In this document: positions 46,070 through 55,213 of the stretch, one piece after another
Position numbering within the stretch: the stretch's first letter is position 1
How the letters are laid out: the number at the start of each line of letters is the position of its first letter
Origin: a methanotrophic endosymbiont of Bathymodiolus puteoserpentis (Logatchev)
GTDB lineage: Bacteria > Pseudomonadota > Gammaproteobacteria > Methylococcales > Methylomonadaceae
Length of the DNA stretch: 64,000 bases
Direction: 5' to 3'
Assembly (NCBI RefSeq): GCF_900128525.1
Contig: NZ_FQTQ01000206.1
Coordinates: 62,001 to 126,000, forward strand
Made by a program: the position numbers and the translations under genes
Notes under the pieces: model-generated
What the model was told of the DNA's origin: nothing
Database searches by the model: none
What the model saw: only the letters and a program-made list of their open reading frames with translations

Positions 46070-46327
46070 TTAATCTCTACTTGCATCAAGTACTTGTTGA
46101 GCTCGGCCATCTCTGACTTCTCGCAAAACCTCGACTGAATACCGGTTAATTTTATAAGGCTTAAAATTTAAAATTTTCTTTAATGCCTGTTGTTTGTGCC
46201 AGTCATCAATGGCTTTTTGTATCGCTTGGTTAATAAAGGCAGCCCTTTCCCCTTTGACAGCAATATTATCCAACTCAGCCTTTAAATCATCTTCAATAGT
46301 AATACTTATTCTTTGCATTTTTAGCAC
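46070..46327 (-). CDS. Ribbon-helix-helix antitoxin of a VapBC-like pair
   Basis: The 85-residue protein has an N-terminal strand and two helices typical of RHH DNA-binding antitoxins (MQRISITIEDDLKAELDNIA and RAAFINQAIQKAIDDW), then a C-terminal tail expected to bind the toxin. A second start (MQRIS) lies three codons in. It is directly upstream of the PIN-domain gene. Confidence 0.8.
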   Translation of the reverse strand: MLKMQRISITIEDDLKAELDNIAVKGERAAFINQAIQKAIDDWHKQQALKKILNFKPYKINRYSVEVLREVRDGRAQQVLDASRD

Positions 46328-46419
46328 CTCATTTTTGCATACGGGTAATACTACAGCAGAATAGCCTAGCTTAATACCTTAAATAAGTCCTCCATACTTT
46401 TCTTTAGCTCAGTCGATGA

Positions 46420-47828
46420 TTATGTCCAGTTAACCAAGGCTTCATCCAATGACACCTTTGCCTCTTGGTTATTTACATTACTGACATACAGCGCCATATT
46501 TAAACTGGCGTTATGGTTTAAAACCTCGTCAATACTGACCACTTTGCAAAAGCCACTTTGATCTTGAAACGCTTTATAAGCCTGATAAATGCGTTCTATA
46601 TGTTGCAGTTCCAGAAAGGCAATATTTTTATCCTGCCTGACTTCTTTAACGGCGTTGATAATTAACACTTTGCCTTTTTTATTCACTTCTTTATTGGTTT
46701 TGGTCATCAGCAAACACGCTTCCATAGGCGAGTTGTAAAACAAATTTGGCCCTAAACCAATGACACATTCAACTAAATCCTGTTCAATCATTTTACGGCG
46801 CATGGCGTTTTCAGCATCACGAAATAAAATGCCATGCGGCCACAATGAAATTGAGCGACCATTTTTGTTATCTAAACTTTTCTGAATATGTTGCTGAAAA
46901 GCATAATCCGCACAGCCTTGTGGCAGCGTACCCCAAAGATTACGCCCATAAGGGTCACTTTCAAAGGCTTTACGATCCCAGGCTTTAATCGAGTACTGCG
47001 GGTTAGCCAAAATGACATTAAAAGTCTTGAGCTGATCATTTTCTAACAAGCTAGGATTCGCTAGCGTATCGCCGCGAATAATGCTAAATTCTTCTATGCT
47101 GTGCAAAAACATGTTCATACGTGCAATGGCCGAGGTGAGCAAGTTAATCTCTTGGCCATACAGCTTGAGCGTGCGGTATTCCTTGCCTTCATCTTTTAAA
47201 TGCAGGGCGCACAATTTAATAACAAGCCCCCTGAGCCGCAGGTCGGATCATAAACACTTTCACCGGGTTGCGGGTCCATGATCATGGCCATCAATTTGAC
47301 CACGGTACGATTGGTATAAAATTCCGCTGCGGTATGGCCGCTATCATCTGCAAACTCTTTAATCAGGTATTCATAAGCATCACCCAATTTATCATCAGGG
47401 ACAGTGCTTATATTAAGCTTGTGCTGTGAATAATGCTCGACCAGATTGGTTAATATTTCATCCGATAGCCGGTCTTTATTCGTCCAACTGGCATCACCAA
47501 AAATCCCGAATAAAGTATCAGGATTGGCTTTTTCAATCGCGCGCATGGCACCTTGTAAAGCCGCGCCAATATTTACTGTGGTTTCACGCACATCATTCCA
47601 ATGCGCCCCTGCTGGAATTTGAAAGTGATGATTTTCAGCAAAAGCGGCGTATTCCATATCATTCTCGCTTTCTACTAAGGCATTGGCGAATTCTTCATCA
47701 TAAACATCAGATATGCGTTTAAAGAATAATAAGGGAAAGATATATTGCTTATAATCACCTGCATCAATGGTGCCACGTAATGCTGTTGCTGCGCCCCAGA
47801 GGTATTTTTCGAGTTCTTGTTGGGTCAT
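46420..47828 (-). pseudogene. hsdM: Type I methyltransferase subunit HsdM, frameshifted copy
   Basis: The N-terminal half (47196-47828) is HsdM with the helical domain and motif I (YDPTCGSGGLLL). The C-terminal half (46420-47214) continues in another frame from CALHLKDEGKEY. The two halves would join at about 47209 with a +2 (TG repeat) or -1 change. The methylase motif IV is NPQY (in NVILANPQYSIKAW) rather than NPPY/F, which by itself should weaken catalysis. It is a paralogue of the intact HsdM at 47966 and clearly diverged from it. Confidence 0.88.
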
Positions 47829-47969
47829 CTAGTTGAATCCTTTTAAGGAGGAAGTATCAACAACACGCGTGTTTTCTAAAAAAATCATGTACTCAAAGTG
47901 CATAGGTAAGGATTGGTCAGACACTGTTTGACTTATTATCTGATAGCAAAAATAAAACAGCTGCTTCAT
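47829..47969 (-). CDS. Small ORF (46 residues) coupled between the two hsdM copies
   Basis: The frame starts with an ATG that overlaps the stop of the intact hsdM (ATGA), with an AAAGGA ribosome-binding-like site 8 bp upstream. It ends in a TAG that directly abuts the ATG of the frameshifted hsdM. The product starts MKQLFYFCYQIISQTVSDQS and ends SSLKGFN. The ending resembles the KGFIQ end of the upstream HsdM, so it may be debris of a tandem duplication. Translation is plausible but unproven; no family is recognised. Confidence 0.4.
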   Translation of the reverse strand: MKQLFYFCYQIISQTVSDQSLPMHFEYMIFLENTRVVDTSSLKGFN

Positions 47970-49450
47970 TGTATAAATCCTTTTAAAATCGCTTTAAATT
48001 TTTCTTCAGCTTTTAAACTATCTTGCCAGGCTTCTTTTAAATCACTCATAGCCTCTTCTACACTGGGTAAATTATCTTCAATAATTTTTTCTACGTACAG
48101 TGGAATATTCAGGTTGTAATCGTTTTCTTTTAATTCATCAATACTAGCGACTTTGACGTAATTTTCTACATCAGCATAATTGTGGTACCAATCGTAAATC
48201 TGCTTAACATGGACTGGCTCTAAGAAGTTCTGTGCTCTGCCAACACGAATTTGATCAGAAGCATCAATAAACAGTACTTTTTGTTTTTTCTCTACAGCTT
48301 TGTTTTGCTTAAATATCATGACACAGGCAGCTAATTGTGTACCATAGAAAACATTAGGGCCTAGACCAATCACTGCCTCCAATAAATCTTGTTCTAATAA
48401 TGCTTTTCTAATTTTGCCTTCTGCCCCTTTACGGAATAATGCGCCATGCGGTAAAACCACGGTCATGCGTCCAGTGCTGTTCATGGATTTAACCATATGT
48501 TGCACCCAGGCCATATCACCATTGCCTTTAGGCGGTACACCGGCGATATTCCTACCGAATGGATCATTAGCCCAGTTTTCTGCGCCCCAGTCTTTAAGCG
48601 GGAATGGAGGGTTAGCAATAACACAATCAAAGGTTTTTAAGCCATCCGCTTCAAAGTAAGCAGGGTTGCGTAAAGTGTCGCCTCTTAGCACTTCAAAATC
48701 TTCAATACCATGCAGAAACATGTTCATTCTGGCAATCGAACTTGAAGTCAGGTTCTTCTCTTGGCCATACAATTTTAAGGTACGAGAGTCTTCTTGATTA
48801 TGTTTTAGGTGATCCACACATTCCAATAGCATGCCTCCTGTACCGCAAGCGGGATCGTAGATGCTTTCAGCCTCATGTGGGTCTAAAATCAACCCTAGCA
48901 AATGTACTACTGAACGTGGAGTATAAAACTCACCCGCTTTTTTATTGGTGAGATCGGCAAAATGTTTAATCAAGTACTCATACGCTTGACCCAGCATATC
49001 AGGATCAACATTTTCATTACCTAATGTGTATTGAGAAAAATGTTCAACTAGATCAATCAACAATTTATCAGTGAGTTTGTTTTTATTACTCCACTGCGCA
49101 TCACCAAATATACCGTAAAGAAATTCCTGGTTGGCTTGCTCTATGCCTCGTAAGGCTTTTTCAATCGCCAAGCCTACATTGGTCGCTGTTTCTCGTACGT
49201 CATTCCAGTGACAGCCTTCAGGGATTTCAAAACGATGAAATTCAGGTAAAGCGGCGTACTCTTCATCACCTTCTGATTCTTCAAGTGCAATACGAAACTC
49301 TTCGTTATAAACATCAGAGATACGTTTAAAAAATAGTAGTGGAAATATATAAACTTTAAAGTCCGAGGCATCAACGGGGCCTTTTAAGATCCATGCGGCT
49401 TTGGAGAGGTATTGTTCTAGTTGGGAGAGTAAAAGGGTATTTTTATTCAT
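47966..49450 (-). CDS. hsdM: Type I restriction-modification methyltransferase subunit HsdM (intact)
   Basis: N6-adenine methyltransferase of 494 residues, normal length. It has an N-terminal helical domain (from LEQYLSKAAWILKGPVDASD), S-adenosylmethionine motif I (YDPACGTGGMLLE at about 210) and catalytic motif IV (CVIANPPFPLKDWG at about 280). The FYTPRSVVHLLGLIL block precedes motif I as usual. With the intact hsdS it could make a site-specific methylase, though hsdR is destroyed. Confidence 0.94.
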   Translation of the reverse strand: MNKNTLLLSQLEQYLSKAAWILKGPVDASDFKVYIFPLLFFKRISDVYNEEFRIALEESEGDEEYAALPEFHRFEIPEGCHWNDVRETATNVGLAIEKALRGIEQANQEFLYGIFGDAQWSNKNKLTDKLLIDLVEHFSQYTLGNENVDPDMLGQAYEYLIKHFADLTNKKAGEFYTPRSVVHLLGLILDPHEAESIYDPACGTGGMLLECVDHLKHNQEDSRTLKLYGQEKNLTSSSIARMNMFLHGIEDFEVLRGDTLRNPAYFEADGLKTFDCVIANPPFPLKDWGAENWANDPFGRNIAGVPPKGNGDMAWVQHMVKSMNSTGRMTVVLPHGALFRKGAEGKIRKALLEQDLLEAVIGLGPNVFYGTQLAACVMIFKQNKAVEKKQKVLFIDASDQIRVGRAQNFLEPVHVKQIYDWYHNYADVENYVKVASIDELKENDYNLNIPLYVEKIIEDNLPSVEEAMSDLKEAWQDSLKAEEKFKAILKGFIQ

Positions 49451-49649
49451 TTAGGCTGGAGTCTGAATAGCGAGTGTTAACTAAAATCACTTACCAATAT
49501 AGTAAGAAAGGTGATTTTGATCCAGTTTTTTACGCGCTTTTAAAATTAGGAGTCGGTAATATTTATCAGTTTTGCTCCACTTCTTACAATAATAACAAGA
49601 AATTGGGCTACCGTTTTAACACGAGACATATTAAGGCGACATAAAATAC

Positions 49650-49711
49650 GGGGCGCAGTGCTTTAGCCTGTTTTCAATAGCGGAAAATAGCAGGCTAAAG
49701 CACTGCGCCCC
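49650..49711. repeat. REP palindrome upstream of the hsdM operon
   Basis: Perfect 21-nt arms: GGGGCGCAGTGCTTTAGCCT (plus G) and its complement AGGCTAAAGCACTGCGCCCC, around a 20-nt loop. It is the same family as the palindromes flanking the RAYT gene at 25408, some 24 kb away. Confidence 0.88.
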
Positions 49712-49894
49712 AATGAGCTAACCCACTGAAATGACAGAGTGTCCCATCTTAAAATAATAGCCAGAAATTGAATACCTTATTATTTTATAACAGCCTGATG
49801 AATGCGTTAAAAACAAGCGTTTTTATACTTTAATGGCCTTGATCAAGCTGAGTAATGGCTATAGAGCAACGTACTTTATTAATTCAATCCCGCT

Positions 49895-50145
49895 GAGGCA
49901 AAGAAATTTGCACATGCTGTGCGTAGTTACTGGCGTATAGAAAATAAGTTGCATTGGCATTTGGATGTCGTTTTTCGTGAAGATGACAGTCGAATTCGCT
50001 AAGGAGAAGCATCCGCTATCATGACAGCCATTCGACATATTTGTTTAAACCTGTTTAAAAATGAGCCATCTAAACTCAGTAGTAAGAAAAAATGAACAAA
50101 GCGGCTTGGAATGATGACTTTAGAGTTAAGTTATTGTTAGGCTAA
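49895..50145 (+). pseudogene. ISAs1-family transposase remnant
   Basis: The frame reads [20 protein letters not shown], then [10 protein letters not shown], a stop, EASAIMTAIRHICLNLFKNE, a frame change, and KAAWNDDFRVKLLL. The HWxIEN-LHW-LDV-F-ED-SRIR and LNL-K blocks are typical of the ISAs1 transposase C-terminus. An internal TAA and a frameshift make it non-functional. Confidence 0.75.
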
Positions 50146-50261
50146 TGATTTCAATACGTTTTTCTTGATTGGAGAAGGCTTCTTGTTGACAGAATTGGGG
50201 GGTTAGAGTAGAACAATAGAAGGCCGAAACAATACTTGTCAGGCAATGCACTGGAGAAGTC

Positions 50262-50819
50262 ATGAATACTTTATTTAAATTAGCGATATCATTAATTTTA
50301 CTCATTAACATGGGGGTAGCAAATGCAAGTTTTGCAGAAAAATTAGATGGAGTTTGGGAGGGTCTTGGTCAGCAAACATCAGGTTTCCAATGGACTATAC
50401 GATTTACAGCTTTAAGGGGTGTCTATCTAGTAGAGTACCCTTCACTATCATGTAACGGTCATTGGGTTTTACAATCAGAAACAAGTGGAAGTGCTACCTT
50501 CACTGAAACTATTGTTACAGGCACGAATAACTGTATAAATGAAGGGTCTGTCGAAGTACTAATGATTGAAAATAATAAACTCAGATACACATATTACCTT
50601 CCTAATGGAAATATTTTTGCATTTGGCGAGTTAAAATGTTCAAGTTGTAATATTAATACGACTCAAGACAATGCTTCATTCAAAAATGGTATATTGAATA
50701 TCCCCAATATTGATGTATTAGATCCTTTTGGTGGCCTTGTAACATATGAAGTAGAGTTATCTCTTGTTCCACTATCAACCCCTTTGGCATTTGAATTAAT
50801 TAGGGCTGATCAAAAATAG
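50262..50819 (+). CDS. Secreted protein of unknown function
   Basis: The 185-residue protein has a signal peptide (about 1-23, ending ANA|S) and a following beta-rich domain beginning KLDGVWEGLGQQTSGFQWTI. Paired cysteines occur (CNGHW, NNCINEG, CSSCN), suggesting disulfides. The GVWEG start and strand-rich sequence are lipocalin-like in style, but no family is recognised. It stands alone next to a transposase remnant and may be of recent origin. Confidence 0.55.
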   Translation: MNTLFKLAISLILLINMGVANASFAEKLDGVWEGLGQQTSGFQWTIRFTALRGVYLVEYPSLSCNGHWVLQSETSGSATFTETIVTGTNNCINEGSVEVLMIENNKLRYTYYLPNGNIFAFGELKCSSCNINTTQDNASFKNGILNIPNIDVLDPFGGLVTYEVELSLVPLSTPLAFELIRADQK

Positions 50820-51383
50820 TCTCCTCAAATACTGCTAATAGCAGAATCTGGCGTGCCAAAAATGAACATTGACGTTTATATTTTTGGTTCGTTATGTTCT
50901 CTATAAAATACCCCACCTCTCCACAGTTACATATTTCGCACAATATTGAAACCCTACAACAACGGGGCGGCAGTAAAATTTGCGTGTAATAAGGTCGATT
51001 GTGGTGCTTTTTTGATGCAGAATTTTTTATCGTAGAATAGATAGCATCAAAGCTCCGACACATACTGATCGTTATCAGCCATAAGCGCCCAGTAAAAAAA
51101 TAATTTAGAAAACTACAAAGAAGGATACTATTTAGTCTTAACTCCTATTCTTGACATAAATACGTAGTTGAAAAACGAACTTAATAAGTGCGCATATACT
51201 AGGTGAATAACAATGGAAAGTCAGTTCTTCTGGAATTTATCTTTCAGATAAGCGGGCCTAGGCTATAAGTTAGTTTTACTCGAAGAAAGGAGATATGAAA
51301 ACTAGCAATTCGCTACCAAAAGTAGGATGGCGCGCAGTTGCTGTGATATTTTATACTTGAATGTCCACAGCGTCATGCAGACA
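50820..51383. other. Intergenic stretch with no supported gene
   Basis: No frame here has a convincing family or composition. A 21-codon frame at 51295-51360 follows an AAAGGAG, but the spacing to the ATG is only 2 bp. It may be a decayed region between the accessory block and the conserved ychF/tRNA locus. Confidence 0.45.
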
Positions 51384-51416
51384 TAAAAAAAGCACTTGGA
51401 TTGCTCCTAAGTACTT
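51384..51416 (-). terminator. Intrinsic terminator downstream of tRNA-Met
   Basis: On the minus strand AGTACTTAGG pairs with CCAAGTGCT (G-T and one bulge allowed), followed by TTTTTTTATG. It lies 9 bp after the tRNA CCA end, as expected for a tRNA transcript. Confidence 0.75.
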
Positions 51417-51424
51417 AATTTAGA

Positions 51425-51501
51425 TGGTGGCGATAGGTAGATTTGAACTGCCGACCCCGGGGTTATGAATCCCGTGCTCTAACCAACTGAGCTATATCGC
51501 C
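51425..51501 (-). tRNA. tRNA-Met (CAT anticodon), two stem mismatches
   Basis: The 77-nt cloverleaf with CCA encoded: acceptor GGCGATA/TATCGCC, D-stem GCTC/GAGC, anticodon loop TTCATAA, T-loop TTCAAAT. Anticodon CAT reads as elongator Met; a tRNA-Ile2 (lysidine) reading cannot be excluded. The last pair of the anticodon stem (CGGGA/CCCCG) is A-C and the middle pair of the T-stem (GGCAG/CTACC) is C-A; each looks like a single transition from a paired state. The position beside ychF is conserved in Pseudomonas-like relatives. Confidence 0.88.
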
Positions 51502-51583
51502 GTATCTAGTTGAGCCACTCAAGAAAGCGACATCAATAAAGAACGGAAATTATAGCCGTTCTCTATCTTTTCGTCAAACGTTT

Positions 51584-52675
51584 TTAGACATTAAATCGAA
51601 AATGCACGACATCCCCATCTTTTACAATATAGTCTTTACCTTCTAACCGCCATTTTCCTGCATCTTTTGCACCCTGCTCGCCTTTGCATTGTACATAATC
51701 ATCGTACGCAATAATTTCAGCACGAATAAAACCTTTCTCAAAATCCGTATGAATAACCCCGGCTGCTTGAGGAGCCGTTGCACCAGTAGGAATAGTCCAA
51801 GCTCTTACCTCTAAGACTCCAGCGGTAAAGTAAGTGGACAGGTTAAGCAATTTATAGGCTGCACGAATAACTCGGTTTAAGCCTGGCTCTTCCAAACCTA
51901 GGTCATCCATAAATTCTTGCTTTTCATCATCATCTAGCTGAATAATTTCAGCTTCTATTGCCGCACAGACAGATACAACTGCGGAACCTTCTTTAGTAGC
52001 AAAATCTTGCACAGCATCCAATAAAGGGTTATTTTCAAACCCATCATCTTGTACATTAGCAACATACATAGCCGGTTTAATCGTCAGTAGAAATAAGTCT
52101 TTAATAATAGCAAGTTCATCTTCTGATAAGTCCAAAGACCTTAATTGCCCACCACCATCTAAATGCTTTATTAATTTTTCATATAGTACTTTTTTAGCAA
52201 GCTCTTCTTTGTTCCCTGTTCTTGCGGCTTTACTGGTTTTTAGCAGTGCTTTTTCGATGCTTGCTATATCTGCAAGTGCTAACTCAGTATTAATAACTTC
52301 TATATCGCCTAATGGGTCTACTTTTCCGGCAACATGGACAACGTTATCATCTTCAAAACAGCGCACTACATGAACTATGGCATCTGTTTCGCGAATATTT
52401 CCTAAAAACTTATTGCCTAAGCCCTCACCTTTTGAAGCGCCAGCCACCAGACCTGCAATATCAACAAATTCAATCGTTGTTGGTAATATACGTTCAGGCT
52501 TTACAAATTCTGCCAAAGCATCCATACGTGCATCTGGTACTGGAACAACGCCGACATTGGGGTCAATAGTGCAAAACGGATAGTTTTCAGCTGCAATTTT
52601 TGCATTTGTTAATGCATTGAATAAGGTTGATTTACCTACGTTAGGTAAACCGACAATTCCACAATAAAGTGCCAT
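51584..52675 (-). CDS. ychF: Redox-regulated ATPase YchF (OLA1-type GTPase family)
   Basis: This 363-residue P-loop protein of the Obg family hydrolyses ATP and associates with the ribosome. It has G1 [15 protein letters not shown] (about 8-22), the [22 protein letters not shown]3 region, VANVQDD in the nucleotide-specificity site, and a C-terminal TGS domain with [20 protein letters not shown] and [11 protein letters not shown]. Length is normal. It is upstream of tRNA-Met on the same strand. Confidence 0.96.
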   Translation of the reverse strand: MALYCGIVGLPNVGKSTLFNALTNAKIAAENYPFCTIDPNVGVVPVPDARMDALAEFVKPERILPTTIEFVDIAGLVAGASKGEGLGNKFLGNIRETDAIVHVVRCFEDDNVVHVAGKVDPLGDIEVINTELALADIASIEKALLKTSKAARTGNKEELAKKVLYEKLIKHLDGGGQLRSLDLSEDELAIIKDLFLLTIKPAMYVANVQDDGFENNPLLDAVQDFATKEGSAVVSVCAAIEAEIIQLDDDEKQEFMDDLGLEEPGLNRVIRAAYKLLNLSTYFTAGVLEVRAWTIPTGATAPQAAGVIHTDFEKGFIRAEIIAYDDYVQCKGEQGAKDAGKWRLEGKDYIVKDGDVVHFRFNV

Positions 52676-52777
52676 AATCTCTCTTGATTAATAAAAGTTA
52701 AGTTGGCTCAATCTAATTGAACCGAGTAAAAAGTATTCAGGAATGCATATTAAATAAAACCCGAAATTTTAGATTAT

Positions 52778-52808
52778 GCACCGCCAGTCCTCGAAGGACT
52801 AGCGGTGC
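52778..52808 (-). terminator. Hairpin downstream of nnrS
   Basis: GCACCGC-AGTCC pairs with GGACT-GCGGTGC around TCGA with one bulge, 26 bp past the nnrS stop. The U-tract is on the plus-strand side, so the direction is uncertain. Confidence 0.55.
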
Positions 52809-52834
52809 TTTTGGGTATTATTAAATTTTTATCC

Positions 52835-54004
52835 TTAGCCTGCTTTGCCGTCAATTCTTGCGCTAGTTAAAATAGGCGCATAAACAAAGGCAAACAGTGA
52901 AAAGGCAGCCAACCATAAAATAGTTGCTGCGTAAATAATATCAGCATACCAATGAGGCAATAACATAGGTAAAAATACCCTGACTAAAGCGGCTAAATTA
53001 ATTAAAGCAAAGGCAATCGCCATAGCTTGCGATGCTTTTAATGGTCGCCCTGTATGGCCCAACGATACACGCGCCATCATCCCTAAGGTAATTATACCAA
53101 TACCGCCCATAGTGAAGGCATGTAATGCTAGCGTAGGCAATACAATATTATAGGCGCTGAGTGCAGTGAGTATAAAGCCTAAAATAATCCATGCATAACC
53201 GAGATAAAGCACCCATAACAAGGGTACGAACCAAATCCTAAACACAAACCAGTTATTTACGCGTAAACTATTGGCAATAACTGCCGCACTAGCAGCAAGC
53301 GCTAAATAAATCCCTGAAATTTGCATAATAGATAAGGCAAATACAAGCAATGCAAAGCCAACCGATAAACCATCCAATAATGGACTACGAATAGGCATTA
53401 CGCCTTTCAAGCCGCGCTCAGTAAAAAAGGGAAATACGCGCCCTGCTATCACTAATATCATAACAATAATCAGCCCTATAACCAGTTGAAATCCTATCCA
53501 TGCGGTTGCTTCAGTCCAACCTAAAATATCTGTGTGAATAAGGCCATTGCCCAGCGCCATTAGCCCCAACATAGCAATAAAGACGTAGCCTCGCGTGTAA
53601 TTGGTTTTGATAATAGGCAGGCTAATAGAAAAAGCTAAAACAGGTAAAAAGGCAAAATCAACTAAAGCAATTAGCTCATCCGGGAGGAGTTCGGAATAAA
53701 AGGGCAAAATACGTCCATAAACCCATAATAAAGCTAAACCAGCCAAGTTAGCTCCAGTTGCTGTTGCTTCCCCCGTCCAGTTACGCACTGCCGTTAATAA
53801 AAAACCAGCAATAACAGCAACGGTATAACCGAGAAGCATTTCATGTGCATGCCAGTAAGTATTGGAAAAATAATTATCCATCACTAAACTACCGTCATAA
53901 ACAGAGCGCCATAACACCATGAGCACTAAAGCGGATAGGCCGGATAAAGCAAAAAAGGCTCTAAAGCCAAGGGCAAAAAACGGGATATTAAAGTTATTAT
54001 TCAT
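52835..54004 (-). CDS. nnrS: NnrS family protein
   Basis: NnrS proteins are heme- and copper-containing 12-span membrane proteins that relieve NO stress. The 389-residue protein starts IPFFALGFRAFFALSGLSAL and has about 12 hydrophobic segments; WHAHEMLLGYTVAVIAGFLL (with His ligands), GRVFPFFTERGL and HAFTMGGIGIITLGMMARVSLGHTG are hallmark NnrS blocks. It starts directly after the ferritin-like gene, so the two are co-transcribed. This fits with the NirK in the same window. Confidence 0.92.
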   Translation of the reverse strand: MNNNFNIPFFALGFRAFFALSGLSALVLMVLWRSVYDGSLVMDNYFSNTYWHAHEMLLGYTVAVIAGFLLTAVRNWTGEATATGANLAGLALLWVYGRILPFYSELLPDELIALVDFAFLPVLAFSISLPIIKTNYTRGYVFIAMLGLMALGNGLIHTDILGWTEATAWIGFQLVIGLIIVMILVIAGRVFPFFTERGLKGVMPIRSPLLDGLSVGFALLVFALSIMQISGIYLALAASAAVIANSLRVNNWFVFRIWFVPLLWVLYLGYAWIILGFILTALSAYNIVLPTLALHAFTMGGIGIITLGMMARVSLGHTGRPLKASQAMAIAFALINLAALVRVFLPMLLPHWYADIIYAATILWLAAFSLFAFVYAPILTSARIDGKAG

Positions 54005-54799
54005 TTATTGATTCTCTAGCCAGGCAAGTTCATTTTCGCTAAAGCCTACTTTTAAGCGGACTTGTTTATTGAAAGGTCCTTTAGGCTTGCTTTTATAGTA
54101 TTTTAAAATTAATTCTTGAAATGTTTGGTCAGAATTAAGCTGCTGTTTTTGACATTGATAATAAAACCAGTCTGAACCAAACTGTACATGCTGCTGTTCA
54201 TCATGATAAATACGTTCAAGGATATTTACACCTTGCTGATCGTTGATATGACGAAACTTTTCTATCATCGTCGGCGTAACATCTAAGCCCCTTGCTTCCA
54301 TGCAACGTGGGATAATGGCTAGTCGCGCCAAAATATCACCTGCAGTATCTTGCGCATGCTCCCATAAACCTTGGTGTGCTGGTAAATCACCATAATCAAT
54401 ATTATATTTACGTAAGTGATCGCGTATTAAAGCAAAATGTACGGCCTCTTCTTGTGCAACTTGTAGCCAATCTTGATAAAATTTTAGCGGCATACCTCGA
54501 AACCGATATAACATATCCCAAGCCAAATAGATGGCAACAAATTCAATATGTGCTAGTGCATGATAAAAGGCTTGTATCCCTTCTGGCGACCCTAGCTTGC
54601 GACGTGCCATATATTTAGGGGCAAGCAATTCTGGCTTTTCAGGGAAACAAACCTGTTTTATATCATGCGGCTTAGAAATAGCACCAAACTGCAATTCACC
54701 TTGTTGGTATAATTGCCACGCTTGTGCCGTTAGTTGTAGCTTTTCATTTATATCGACTCGATGCAAGCAGGCTTCAGCAAAATCAAAAATATTATTCAT
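54005..54799 (-). CDS. Ferritin-like protein (DUF455 family)
   Basis: The 264-residue helical protein has carboxylate/His pairs spaced as in ferritin-like diiron enzymes: ALAHIEFVAIYLAWD, QVAQEEAVHFALIRDHL, RCMEARGLDVTP and YHDEQQHVQFGSDWF. It matches the DUF455 family (MiaE-like in fold). The reaction is not established. Its last codon abuts the nnrS start, hinting at a shared role in metal or NO handling. Confidence 0.85.
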   Translation of the reverse strand: MNNIFDFAEACLHRVDINEKLQLTAQAWQLYQQGELQFGAISKPHDIKQVCFPEKPELLAPKYMARRKLGSPEGIQAFYHALAHIEFVAIYLAWDMLYRFRGMPLKFYQDWLQVAQEEAVHFALIRDHLRKYNIDYGDLPAHQGLWEHAQDTAGDILARLAIIPRCMEARGLDVTPTMIEKFRHINDQQGVNILERIYHDEQQHVQFGSDWFYYQCQKQQLNSDQTFQELILKYYKSKPKGPFNKQVRLKVGFSENELAWLENQ

Positions 54800-54820
54800 T
54801 CACTCACGAAAATATAGAAT

Positions 54821-55198
54821 ATGAGCAAGTATTATAACAAAGCATTAGATGCAACACAGTTTATACTCTACTGTGCTTTTATTTATTGGCTTTCCGACCA
54901 GCCTTCTCTACCTGCGCCAATATTATTTATACATCAAGATAAAGTCATGCATGCCGGTGCATATTTTATATTATCATTTTTTACTGTACGCGCTTTTAGA
55001 TACCTATCAACATCATTATCTACACTGATGATAAGTAGCCTTATTTTTACCAGTTTATATGGTGCATCTGATGAATGGCATCAATCCTTTGTACCAGGGC
55101 GTATGAGTGATACACAGGATTGGCTCGCTGATACATTAGGAGGAGTGCTTTTTCTTAGTATTTACTATTATTATCGACAAAATATTGAGCCAACCTAA
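54821..55198 (+). CDS. VanZ-like family membrane protein
   Basis: The 125-residue protein has four membrane segments; the family signature is seen in WLSDQPSLPAP, DKVMHAGAYFILSFF and the YGASDEWHQSFVPGR-DTQDWLADTLGG block, in which the His and Asp residues are conserved. VanZ-like proteins confer low-level glycopeptide resistance in some Gram-positives; the role in Gram-negatives is unknown. It is divergent from the ferritin-like gene by 21 bp. Confidence 0.82.
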   Translation: MSKYYNKALDATQFILYCAFIYWLSDQPSLPAPILFIHQDKVMHAGAYFILSFFTVRAFRYLSTSLSTLMISSLIFTSLYGASDEWHQSFVPGRMSDTQDWLADTLGGVLFLSIYYYYRQNIEPT

Positions 55199-55213
55199 TT
55201 AGTCGACCTCAAT

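Noticed and set aside
50800-51063. Minus-strand frame of 87 codons
   Set aside because: No family resemblance, overlaps the end of the secreted-protein gene and has an unlikely composition.
51295-51360. 21-codon frame after an AAAGGAG sequence
   Set aside because: Spacing between the AGGAG and the ATG is only 2 bp, the product has no recognisable feature and the frame is very short.
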